In this document: piece after piece, positions 25,701-32,674 of the stretch
Position numbering within the stretch: position 1 is the first letter of the stretch
Layout: the number at the start of each line of letters is the position of its first letter
DNA from: Elysia chlorotica
Taxonomy: Eukaryota; Mollusca; Gastropoda; Plakobranchidae
Assembly (NCBI GenBank): GCA_003991915.1
Contig: RQTK01000168.1
Location: 499,878 to 563,877, forward strand
Direction: 5' to 3'
Length of the DNA stretch: 64,000 bases
Translations under genes and position numbers: made by a program
The notes under the pieces: generated by a model
Database searches by the model: none
The model's input: the letters and a program-made list of their open reading frames with translations, nothing else
Told to the model about the DNA's origin: nothing

Positions 25701-27544
25701 AAATCAAAACAGTGTATTTGGAATTAACAACTCTCAGGAATTATGTGTGTGAAAGTATATGACTAGAGAAAGGACCCATTATGTCTGCGTAATATGTGAT
25801 TCAACTAGATGTTTATGGGTGGTCAGAAATTTAAAAAAAAATCTTCGACTGGATTATCAAAGTTAATCTCATTCACCAAACACGAAGACTGAAATACATT
25901 TAGGCCTACACGTATTGTTTTCTGACCCACCATGCTCTTTATGCACACCAAATCCCACATCCGTATATTGCCAGTGACAACCAGTCACAGATGATATTCA
26001 ACTGTCTCCCTTTTGCAAAGCCCCCTGAATGTTGGCTTTCAGATATCAACTTGCGAAACCGGCCTGACAAGATTATATCTTTCAAATTCAAAACCCTCTG
26101 TGTTTAGCATAAGGTATTCTGTAGTGTAAAAAATATATCTTTGGCCAAATATGAACCATTTCTCCAGTCATACATATGTCATCTATGTGTTTAGATGAAT
26201 GAACAATAAAAAAGCACCTTGTCTGATGAATAAGACAGCTTGCATAGATCACATTGCAACTTCTTGTTTGAGCTTAGAGGTGGCCCTGATCCTGCTGTAG
26301 ATCGAGATTGTCCTGACACACTCAGTGACTGAACCGAGGATGCCTCAGATGACACATCAGACATTTTGATGATTTTCCGCTTGGATTTGCCTTGCTTGTA
26401 TTTTAGCTTTGCTTTCTTGAGGACATTCTTTGGAATTTCTACCAGAAAAAATAAAGTATATATATTTATATACATGAGTGTAATTATACAATTGCAACTT
26501 TGATATTATCTAAACTTGATTACTGTAACATTATACTGACATCTCTTCCTCACGAAACAAGTAATCGCTTGCAAATGGTTCAAAAAAGCGCAGCAAGGCT
26601 TATTATGAGAATAAAAAAATGTGAGCACATTAGCCATATTCTTCACCATCTACATTGGCTGCCTGTTAAAAAAAAAGATACTGTACAAGTTCTGCATAAT
26701 TTGCTATAAATGCCTTGATCAGATAGCACCTACATATCTTTCTGACTGTCTAAAGATGTATGCAGCTGCTAGTGCTAGACAGCTTAGATCTTCAGATGAT
26801 AAAACCATCCTTGTTGTACCAAATAGAAATTATAAATTAACAGGTTAGCTGTCCTTTTACTATCTTGGTCCCAAAGTATGGAACAACCTTCCCAGAAATA
26901 TAAGGGAGGCACCATCCATGGAAAATTTTAAAAGCATGCTAAAATTCTTCCTTTTTGGTAATTGAAATTTAACCTGTGAATGTTGTAAATATCTCTAACG
27001 TTTCTTGTGACTTTTGAATGTAAAATTGTACTGTGTCAACATTATATAGTTATGTTTCTTTTGTAGTTGTGATAACGGAAATTGTAAAGCGTATTGAGCA
27101 TGATAGTTCACGGAATTGCGCTATATAAATGCAATATATTATCATCACCACTACTAAAATACTTTTCAAAAAGTTTCCCCTAATCCATAAGGTAATTATT
27201 TATGGAGATGCTAATATATTTATAAAAGCTTTCTATTTAAAAAAAATGAACATGAGGCAGCATGAAAGATTAAGTGAGAAGCAGTTAGCGCTGAGTAACT
27301 AATATTAAGATGACTATTAAGAAGTGTAAGACTTAAAAGTTCTCATTTGGATGAAACAATCTCTCTGACATACCATATTTCATTTGAAAGCAAGTAAAAG
27401 AGGAGTACCACCTGCAGTGATGTTCTTTGGTAGGATTAAATTCAAAGCATGTTATAGATCCCTAACCATATTTTCTTACACCCCCCCCCCCCCCAAAAAA
27501 AAAAAGAGGGGGGGAGGGAAGAAGAGAGAGAGAGAGAGAGAGAG

Positions 27545-27628
<84 letters not shown>

Positions 27629-27697
27629 AATAAGATTTTAAATACTTTGAACAGATCCTGGTGGTGCCTTCTTGTTTTTCTTATTTTTCTTTGACAT
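7643..27697 (-). CDS. ZNF106: ZNF106 orthologue (zinc finger / WD40 RNA-binding protein), 23 coding exons
   Basis: Coding exons in transcript order run from 27697 down to 7643. They sum to 6759 bases, 2252 residues plus stop, and every junction keeps phase, which is strong support for the model. Residues 77-99 and about 117-139 are two C-X2-C-X12-H-X5-H fingers of the matrin/U1 type, matching vertebrate ZNF106 fingers 1-2 (LMHH before the next exon, then CxxC-KHI-SSH). A W/N/F/Y-rich low-complexity region follows, then basic/acidic disordered segments, a coiled coil (about 1241-1295), a seven-blade WD40 region (about 1930-2210), and a last C2H2 finger (2216-2240). Known ZNF106 proteins bind RNA, sit in nuclear speckles and are needed for motor-neuron and muscle integrity; function here is inferred from homology. 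The protein is longer than my recollection of human ZNF106 (about 1880 residues), mainly in the middle. Introns hold SINE and LINE fragments and a (GA)n tract. Confidence 0.88.
8179..8250 (-). CDS. ZNF106: ZNF106 exon 22 (WD40 blade 7, start of last finger)
   Basis: Residues 2194-2217, LITGNMDGIVDVIDFN, ending AQNRCP; its cysteine opens the last C2H2 finger. Acceptor CCTAG, donor CCT|GTGAGT. Confidence 0.86.
8915..8989 (-). CDS. ZNF106: ZNF106 exon 21
   Basis: Residues 2169-2193, between blades 6 and 7 (GAGKGAISKIIVINNK). Acceptor TTTCAG, donor AAG|GTAAGG. Confidence 0.85.
9372..9488 (-). CDS. ZNF106: ZNF106 exon 20 (WD40 blade 6)
   Basis: Residues 2130-2168, KNHKGVKAIHLHKTYLLTAG then EDNLVRCFDTK. 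Acceptor TCTCAG, donor AAG|GTGAGC. Confidence 0.86.
9595..9837 (-). mobile_element. Possible transposon-derived protein fragment in ZNF106 intron
   Basis: An 80-codon open frame containing KQDYHGGKFIGNRCCSYL. Its YHGG-x-FxGN pattern recalls a protein segment repeated across invertebrate genomes and probably transposon-linked. This is recollection, not verified. No start or splice context; treated as a relic. Confidence 0.3.
10377..10439 (-). CDS. ZNF106: ZNF106 exon 19 (WD40 blade 5)
   Basis: A 63-base exon, residues 2109-2129, VDKSSVFSCSMDGTVLEQNL. Acceptor TCAG, donor CAT|GTGAGT. Confidence 0.85.
10896..11084 (-). CDS. ZNF106: ZNF106 exon 18 (WD40 blade 4)
   Basis: Residues 2046-2108, with LLCVAAQDGSISVINS and a GH dipeptide before the next blade (LPGHIRAAYSLQ). 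Acceptor TCCAG, donor CAA|GTAAGA. Confidence 0.86.
11674..11790 (-). CDS. ZNF106: ZNF106 exon 17 (WD40 blade 3)
   Basis: Residues 2007-2045, PIHCILYSDFELFLGLDTGE then ICVINTK. Acceptor TTACAG, donor AAG|GTGAGG. Confidence 0.85.
12323..12436 (-). CDS. ZNF106: ZNF106 exon 16 (WD40 blade 2)
   Basis: Residues 1969-2006, INDVLTVIVGNGCFLTFCSA. The blade lacks the WD dipeptide, as is common in this family. Acceptor ATTAG, donor GCG|GTACGT. Confidence 0.83.
12969..13131 (-). CDS. ZNF106: ZNF106 exon 15 (WD40 blade 1)
   Basis: Residues 1914-1968, with the strand pattern THLYVGYRNSCISVFDLEG of a WD40 blade. Acceptor GACAG, donor GAA|GTGAGT. Confidence 0.85.
13738..13956 (-). CDS. ZNF106: ZNF106 exon 14
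   Basis: Residues 1841-1913, beginning IRQRTKTLREMKESFEKTFG, a basic helix leading to the WD40 region. Acceptor TGTAG, donor GGCAG|GTTAGT. Confidence 0.82.
14803..14909 (-). CDS. ZNF106: ZNF106 exon 13
   Basis: Residues 1806-1840. Contains VIKTE, which fits the hydrophobic-K-x-E SUMO consensus (inference only). Acceptor TATAG, donor AAAG|GTGTGC. Confidence 0.8.
15315..15691 (-). CDS. ZNF106: ZNF106 exon 12
   Basis: Residues 1680-1805, with a basic patch GGGKRKKLLTRQEREASQLT that could be a nuclear localisation signal. Acceptor TTACAG, donor AAG|GTCGGT. Confidence 0.8.
15991..16392 (-). CDS. ZNF106: ZNF106 exon 11
   Basis: Residues 1546-1679, Ser/Gly/Asp-rich, with SGSIGTGDDSDIGSVASS. Acceptor GCTCAG, donor GGAG|GTAAGA. 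Opposite-strand frames here are shadows. Confidence 0.8.
16770..16890 (-). CDS. ZNF106: ZNF106 exon 10
   Basis: Residues 1506-1545, polar and disordered, starting VSKAKASS. Acceptor TTTAG, donor GAAG|GTAGGT; phase fits both neighbours. Confidence 0.78.
16920..17037. repeat. Tandem repeat of three ~37-43 bp units in ZNF106 intron
   Basis: Units begin near 16920, 16964 and 17001 with ATAAAACTGGTA; the last two also share GAATTAGACTACAATTTCAC. Confidence 0.85.
17322..17351 (+). repeat. Poly-C/poly-A run in ZNF106 intron
   Basis: A C run followed by an A run. It is flanked by an imperfect direct repeat sharing AAAGTGCAAACAAAACC (about 17270 and 17372). Confidence 0.85.
17552..18129 (-). CDS. 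ZNF106: ZNF106 exon 9
   Basis: Residues 1313-1505, Ser/Thr/Asp-rich and probably disordered. Contains SSLSRADWLAKFSSFLPPD, a possible short interaction motif. Acceptor TTTTTCAG, donor CCT|GTGAGT. Confidence 0.82.
18388..18439 (-). CDS. ZNF106: ZNF106 exon 8
   Basis: A 52-base exon coding LQEEEKEISKKRLSLLR, which extends the charged helix of exon 7. Acceptor TTTTAG, donor AGAG|GTAAGT. Confidence 0.8.
18965..19290. repeat. Interspersed repeat shared with 36.1-36.4 kb
   Basis: Contains GGGCACACATTGGCTTTAGA and, further on, GACGACCACTTTTGTCTACA. Both recur in the same order near 36121 and 36295. Probably a diverged mobile repeat. Confidence 0.55.
19346..19509 (-). CDS. ZNF106: ZNF106 exon 7 (coiled coil)
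   Basis: Residues 1241-1295, with heptad-like leucines (ELLLLSEREEQIKQ, LTRLHRLLEQAVVQ), predict a coiled coil. Acceptor CTCAG, donor CAG|GTAAGG. Confidence 0.85.
19651..19755. repeat. (AAT/AAC)n microsatellite in ZNF106 intron
   Basis: About 100 bases of AAT and AAC triplets. Confidence 0.92.
20416..22154 (-). CDS. ZNF106: ZNF106 exon 6 (1.7 kb; disordered, internal repeats)
   Basis: Residues 661-1240. Opens with DERVHLAKLLHSRDD, continuing the conserved segment of exon 5, then a lysine run of eight near 21470, three DKEK-x-x-E modules (21050-21390), a Ser/Thr/Pro-rich stretch and an acidic end. Acceptor CCCCAG, donor TCAG|GTGTGT. Confidence 0.85.
22488..23987 (-). CDS. ZNF106: ZNF106 exon 5 (1.5 kb; prion-like and helical segments)
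   Basis: Residues 161-660. The first third is rich in Asn, Gln, Trp, Phe, Tyr and Arg with little charge clustering, as in the vertebrate protein. A predicted helix LLLRAERLCKELRERR follows, then a KNINA-like end (SLKKMINAPRSR) continuing into exon 6. Donor AAG|GTAAGA, acceptor CCTAG. Confidence 0.85.
24695..24844 (-). CDS. ZNF106: ZNF106 exon 4 (zinc finger 2)
   Basis: Codes finger 2, with CVLC and H-X5-H spacing (DYRKHIGLSSH), then a basic tail (EKVEKRKPNKSR). Longer open frames overlapping it in another phase are shadows. Acceptor TTTAG, donor GATG|GTGAGC. Confidence 0.88.
25152..25210 (-). CDS. ZNF106: ZNF106 exon 3 (second half of zinc finger 1)
   Basis: Residues 92-110 carry the H-X5-H half of finger 1 (ELTEHLVSLMHH). 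Acceptor CACAG, donor GATGA|GTAAGT. The small exon is identified by homology and by phase on both sides. Confidence 0.88.
26218..26438 (-). CDS. ZNF106: ZNF106 exon 2 (first half of zinc finger 1)
   Basis: Residues 18-91: a basic segment, a serine-rich stretch, then the C-X2-C half of finger 1 (QCDLCKLSYSSDK). Acceptor TGGTAG at 26439-26444; donor AAG|GTGCTT. Confidence 0.85.
26497..27150 (+). mobile_element. L2/CR1-like LINE 3' fragment in ZNF106 intron 1
   Basis: A plus-strand remnant of the C-terminal end of a non-LTR ORF2: LDYCN near 26515, ARLIMRIKK, HWLPVKKK near 26655, APTYLSD, and VWNNLPRNI near 26876. An in-frame stop and a frame change break it. It ends in the L2-type tail TGCGCTATATAAATGCAATA. 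It is antisense to ZNF106 and not functional. Confidence 0.85.
27480..27494 (+). repeat. Poly-C run
   Basis: A C run of about 15 followed by A11 and a G-rich stretch, immediately before the (GA)n tract. Confidence 0.9.
27523..27625 (+). repeat. (GA)n tract beside the ZNF106 exon 1 donor
   Basis: About 100 bases of GA with one AAAAA break. In ZNF106 sense it is a (CT)n pyrimidine tract beginning about 20 bases after the exon 1 donor. Confidence 0.95.
27646..27697 (-). CDS. ZNF106: ZNF106 exon 1 (start codon)
   Basis: Codes residues 1-17 (a lysine/asparagine-rich start, MSKKNKKNKK) plus one base, ending at CAAA|GTATTT. The phase matches exon 2, which needs one upstream base. This is the least certain exon, because it rests on phase and composition only. 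Confidence 0.6.
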
Positions 27698-28394
27698 AGG
27701 TGAACAGGGTTAAAGAACACAGACACCTGAAAAGGAAAATTATCAGAGAAATTTGTTTTAAAAAGAAGGTAATAATAAGTATTTTTAAACATGTACTACA
27801 AAGGTTATATTCTATTTCTAGATTAGCTATATGGTTCAGAGAATATGACAAGAGAAAAAAAAAGAGAATTAATAATCTTCACAGATGTTTCAGTAGAAGT
27901 TTCTCATTTCATTTATGGATAGTAAAAAAATAGCTCATCTTAGTCTGACATTAATTATATTGACTACCTAGTTGCATTTATTGTAAAATAAGTACAAGTT
28001 TGTTTTTACTATTATATCTATGTACCAAAAAATCCAACACAGTCTAGTAATGACAGTTTCCAAATAGAAAAGATCTGGAAAAGACAATGTATCGACACAA
28101 AGATGAGACATTAATGATTAATATTTCCTACTGTAACATATGGATGTATTGACAATCAAGTGTATAAGTAATAACTTAGTGAAAAAAAATATCACACCCT
28201 TCTACAGAAAAAGTGAGGAATTTCATGGACTGAGAGGATTCAAAATGAAGAAGTGTACAAAATTTGTCAAATTAATGCCAACTGTGATAGAGATTTTAAA
28301 AACCGAAGTGTTTACGCCATATCAACATCATGAATCACTTGAAAAACACATTCTGAAAGCAAACAGGGGAGCTGGAGAGGTGAATGTGTGAATA

Positions 28395-28612
28395 GCTAAC
28401 ATCCAACGTCATTAGCACTAGTAAGGATTCTTGTACTTATGTCTGATAATTTTACACACTGCCATATAGAAACAGTACAGGAATACCAGGGCTCCTGTCT
28501 CAGCTGGTCACATTATACTGACATAGATCCAACCAGTAGGGCACAAAATTGGACAAAAAATGTTTTCCATTTGCAAGCTTTGAACCGGAAACCTGATTGG
28601 GATATCAAGGGC
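28395..28612 (-). mobile_element. SINE copy, diverged
   Basis: Carries the tail TAACATCCAACGTCA and the core GTCTCAGCTGGTCACATTAT and CCAACCAGTAGGG (plus-strand spelling). The tRNA-like head is weak. Confidence 0.65.
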
Positions 28613-30728
28613 AGAAAAGGTAGAAGCAGGACAACAATTAAATAGGAACAGGGTAGAAAGAACTGGCTTTGAACAGAAACAAAAAATCAGGCAAAAAAAA
28701 CAAAACGATTCAAAGCTGCAAATTGCAAGAAAGTTCTAGTATGTACAACTGGACAAGTTGATATGAATCCAATCACTAAAGAGCAGTTGTGTAATTTTTT
28801 GCCAAATTAAGCTTTATAATATCAGAGTCAATTATAGTGCTAAAAGGTTAAAAGCAAGATTATAATTATATTACTATATGAAGGCCAAAGCAGCCACCAA
28901 ACAAAGTTAAAAACCTTCTACTTTTATAATTGGGGTATTAATCAAGTAATGAAGCATTTGCATCTAGAGTGTATGATTCTTTAAAATTGTTGATAAATGA
29001 TTGGTAAAAAAAAAAATCTACATAGCAGTACAGAAAAATTACCTAAAGTGGAAAAGAAGATGTCATGGCTAAGGCATAAAAGAAGGCATATTTTATAACC
29101 CACAAGATATAAAACATTGATGGTGTATGCTATTGAGTTTCTTCCACCCAAAAGGAAAAAAAAAATCCAAGAAGCAATGTTAAATTTAAAAACTCGTCTT
29201 CAATACTAAACATACTTCATATGCAAAATAATCAAACTCCCAGAATAACAACAAGGTAGATCTAAATTCATGGGCAAAGCCAAAATACTCTCTGAAAGCT
29301 CCACCAACCAGAGCTAGTAATCTATTTTCTTCTGGAAATATATATAAGTTCTTTTCGATCAATAAAAACAATAAGTTTAAATGTTTAACTTGATTCATGG
29401 ATTATTGCATATTAGTGATGTATGGAATGATATTTATAAGAGGAACATAACTCAATTTAATTTTAGAATAATTTACTTGGTCAATTTATTATTTTGGGAT
29501 GAATTATTGGTAAAACCAGTGGTCTCTGCCTAGGAACACATAACTCAGGATGAAAATGTAACCGTCCTTAGTTGTAACAATTTGAAGCATGGGGAAAAAA
29601 TGACTCAGACAAAGATTATTTAAGTGGAAAAAAACATTATCTTTGGTAAACCTTTTTTTTTTTTACTCCTGCTCTACAAAAAACGGAAAAACCAGCTGAG
29701 ATTTATGAAGAATCCTGTTAGTTCAGTATATAGAATTTATGAGCTCAAAAGACAACAGTTAAGAGTTCCCAATGCTGCTGTCAGATAAGCATTCTTCCAA
29801 CCCCCCATTTTTTTCTTCTAAAACATGTCTTGGGCAGAAATAAGCATTGAAAGCTGCTTGACAGATCTATTATTCTATAGCACAAGTTTTATAATGCCAA
29901 TTGGAGGTGCCAGCTTCCAATCAAAAGATTCAACAAACTAGAATGACTTTGAATTGCAATCAGGTTCTAGTAGGAGAAAAATATCCTACTCAAAATTGCA
30001 AAATTTGGTATCAAACTTTGTTTCATGAGATTTGCAAGTATAAGGCAGGCAAAAGAGAATAATCGAGGGGTTGGTTGAATGGACAAGTCCCACCTAATCC
30101 TCAGTGATTGGATACCCACATTATACAATGGTTGCCTCTCAGCCTGCTGTCTCAGTTCGAGTGTAAGGGGAGAGGATTAGAACCTGTTTTTAACATGTAT
30201 CTCATTGAGTTTGAGAAGCTCTTTGAGTTCCTTCTTTGAAGACTTACAGGCGGCTGTAGTCAGAGAGGCAGATAGATGGCAGGGGAAAGGTTTCTTTGGT
30301 TACCACAACTGGCTTTTTACCTAAAGCCCAGTGTTGCCATTTCTCTCTCCCTCCTCCCAACCTTTTCAATTGCACTTCAAAAACAAGTTTGTAAACTAGA
30401 TCGGGCTAGCCACACCTTGGCCCTGTAAGCTATAATGGTCACTGCCAGGCTGAATGTAACTTTTTCGGCAGAATTTGGCCTGCAGTACCTTTTAATATAA
30501 TAAATAAATGAAAAGGTGCAAGCTAATTGCCAATTCAGATTAAAAAGAAACGAAAAAAGTGTCTAACTTTGAACAGACAAGGTTTTGGGTCATTTGTATT
30601 AAGAAATACACTTTATTTTGTTCTTTTTTTTTTTTTTTTAAACAGGACATTGGGCTCATCCAAACCTCTGGAATCCCGATCAAGACTCTAATCTGGATTC
30701 TCGACCTAGATCTAGATTAAGGCTACAG

Positions 30729-30890
30729 TTATTCTCACCCCCAGGAGGGAGAATAACCAAAAGGCTGCCTAAAATTTATTCTCACCCCCCTCACCCTCAC
30801 ACCCAGAGGGGTGAGAATAACCAAAAGGCTGTTATAAATTCTCACCCCCTCACCCAGGAAGCTAAGAATAACCAAAAGACAGTGAGACAG
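30729..30890. repeat. Hairpin-bearing tandem repeats (CTCACCCC ... GAATAACCAAAAG)
   Basis: Three imperfect units starting near 30729, 30778 and 30837. Each holds TTCTCACCCC and GAATAACCAAAAG; the first two can pair TTATTCTCAC with GTGAGAATAA-like arms. A related hairpin lies at 32099-32130. Confidence 0.75.
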
Positions 30891-30914
30891 GAAAAGAGAT
30901 AAGAATAAACCAAA

Positions 30915-30921
<7 letters not shown>

Positions 30922-30993
<72 letters not shown>
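30922..30993 (+). repeat. (GA)n microsatellite
   Basis: Pure GA for about 70 bases, directly after the hairpin repeats. Confidence 0.95.
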
Positions 30994-30996
<3 letters not shown>

Positions 30997-31392
30997 TCTA
31001 GATCCAAACCAGACTTATCTAAAGGTAAATGAGGTTTAGACAGGAGTATATGTGAAGTAAGAAACTAAGGTCTAAAGAATGAGCTAGATCTATTATTTTT
31101 TATGCTGTCTTTTTTTTCTATGAATGGTATAGATACACCACAGACTTGTGAATTTGAAACCCATTTATGCAACTAAGAGCATAAATTTCTTTGGTTTTTC
31201 AAACAAAATCATTATGTATATCTAGACCAAACAGACTCATTGTTTTAAAATAACACAACTCAGAACAGACATTTGTTGATGTTGCTTATTTCTTTTCTCT
31301 ATTTTGATTTGAACTTGTATGTTTGACAGTAGAGTCAAACACACTTGATCTAAGTTATAGATCCAGATTAAAAGATCTTTAGAACTTCTAAA

Positions 31393-31828
31393 TCTAGGCG
31401 CTCCTTGAGTTTTGTGATGCCTACCCTTTGGGCAATCAAATGGGTGGGTGGGCGGAATTTGATTAGTAAAATTGAATAAAACACCTGCCAGCTTACTTCT
31501 ATTTTTGTTTTTTTCTATTATAATTGAATAAAATACCTGCCTGCTGTCTTTTTGTTATTTTTTAAAAATTGTATTGGCATGTTTTGTTTGATTAAAAAAG
31601 ACAGGGGGCGATTTGGCTTTATTCAGCAGGTGAGGACAACATACAAAAGCACAAAAAATTTATGTTTTAAGCAATTGAAACTCTTTCTCTGTCTCTGTCT
31701 CTCCCTCTTTCCACAGGTTGACTGACTCTGATGTAATTGAATCCTACCCACTCGCCCCTCGAAATCTGCCCACCCATTCATTTGATCGTTCACAGGCTGA
31801 GGACTACAAAACTCAAGGAATGCCTAGA
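31393..31828. mobile_element. Foldback (MITE-like) element
   Basis: Arms at 31393-31455 and 31766-31828 are inverted copies, sharing CTTGAGTTTTGT, ATCAAATG and GGGTGGGC, separated by about 310 bases. The loop contains a direct repeat ATTGAATAAAA-ACCTGCC (near 31470 and 31523). No coding capacity. Confidence 0.6.
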
Positions 31829-32098
31829 TCTATATCTTGAACCTAAATCTAGTTGAAATTTGAGAATGCTCACTACTAGAATTCTTGATCTATGTTCGGA
31901 AAGAGAAAGTAGAAATTGAGTGGTGAAGTTAAAAGTGAGATTCGAAATGGAGAGAAAATTATAAGGGGGAATTGTGCAATTTTAAAGATAGACCTAGATA
32001 TAAAAGAGAGAGACTATAATAGATTACTTATCGAGGGAGAAAAAATCAACATAGATCTAGATCTATGTCAAGGGGGTTAGAATAACATTTTGGAACTT

Positions 32099-32130
32099 GG
32101 TTATTCTCACCCCGGTGGTGAGGATAATCA
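32099..32130. repeat. Isolated CACCCC hairpin
   Basis: GGTTATTCTCACC and GGTGAGGATAATC form a near-perfect inverted repeat around CCGGT. It is related to the 30.7-kb units. Confidence 0.7.
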
Positions 32131-32664
32131 CATCGTTAGATTAATATGGAGGGACATCAAATCTAGTGCGATTTATGTATGCATTTAAATACATCGGAAG
32201 AAGATAAACAGGTACAATTACCTAAATTATCAAGTAATGAAAAGGGCCTTAGAGCGATTTAATCTAGATATTATCATGATCTGGACCAGTCTCAACACGA
32301 AGATAGGGATTTTACCCAAGGGTCGGTATTTTCCTAGTTTCGTTTTTGTAAACTTACAGTCTTACACACAAAAAAGTTTTCATTTCAAGCTAAAACTAAA
32401 GCCATTTAAAAAAAAAGGAACAAATCGAGGGAAACTTCACTTTTCAACTCTATATTTCCTGTCGTGAATTATTTTTAGATTATTGTACATTTTTTTATAT
32501 TTCAAAGGACAAATAAAACTGCAACCAGCAGCTTAGAAGAATAACCATCTTATTTATTTATTACTTGGCATATAAAATGTTGTTGGGAAGATGAGTGACA
32601 CTCACCTCAAAAGTGAAAGCTGAAAAATGAACCCAAAAACAATAACAAACATGAAACATCCACT

Positions 32665-32674
32665 ATGGCGGAAG
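32665..32674 (+). CDS. NSL1-like exon 1 (10 coding bases)
   Basis: ATGGCGGAAG followed by a GTTTGA donor. The one-base overhang G joins AC of exon 2 to make GAC, keeping the downstream frame. The weak donor makes this exon uncertain. Confidence 0.45.

Larger units (their letters stand above)
27698..32664. other. Divergent intergenic region between ZNF106 and the NSL1-like gene
   Basis: About 5 kb with no supported exon. It contains a SINE (28395-28612), a GA tract (30922-30993), a CACCCC hairpin repeat cluster (30729-30890 and 32099-32130), a foldback element (31393-31828), and AGATCTAG clusters near 30700, 31830 and 32050. Both flanking promoters should lie here because the genes are head to head. 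Confidence 0.6.
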
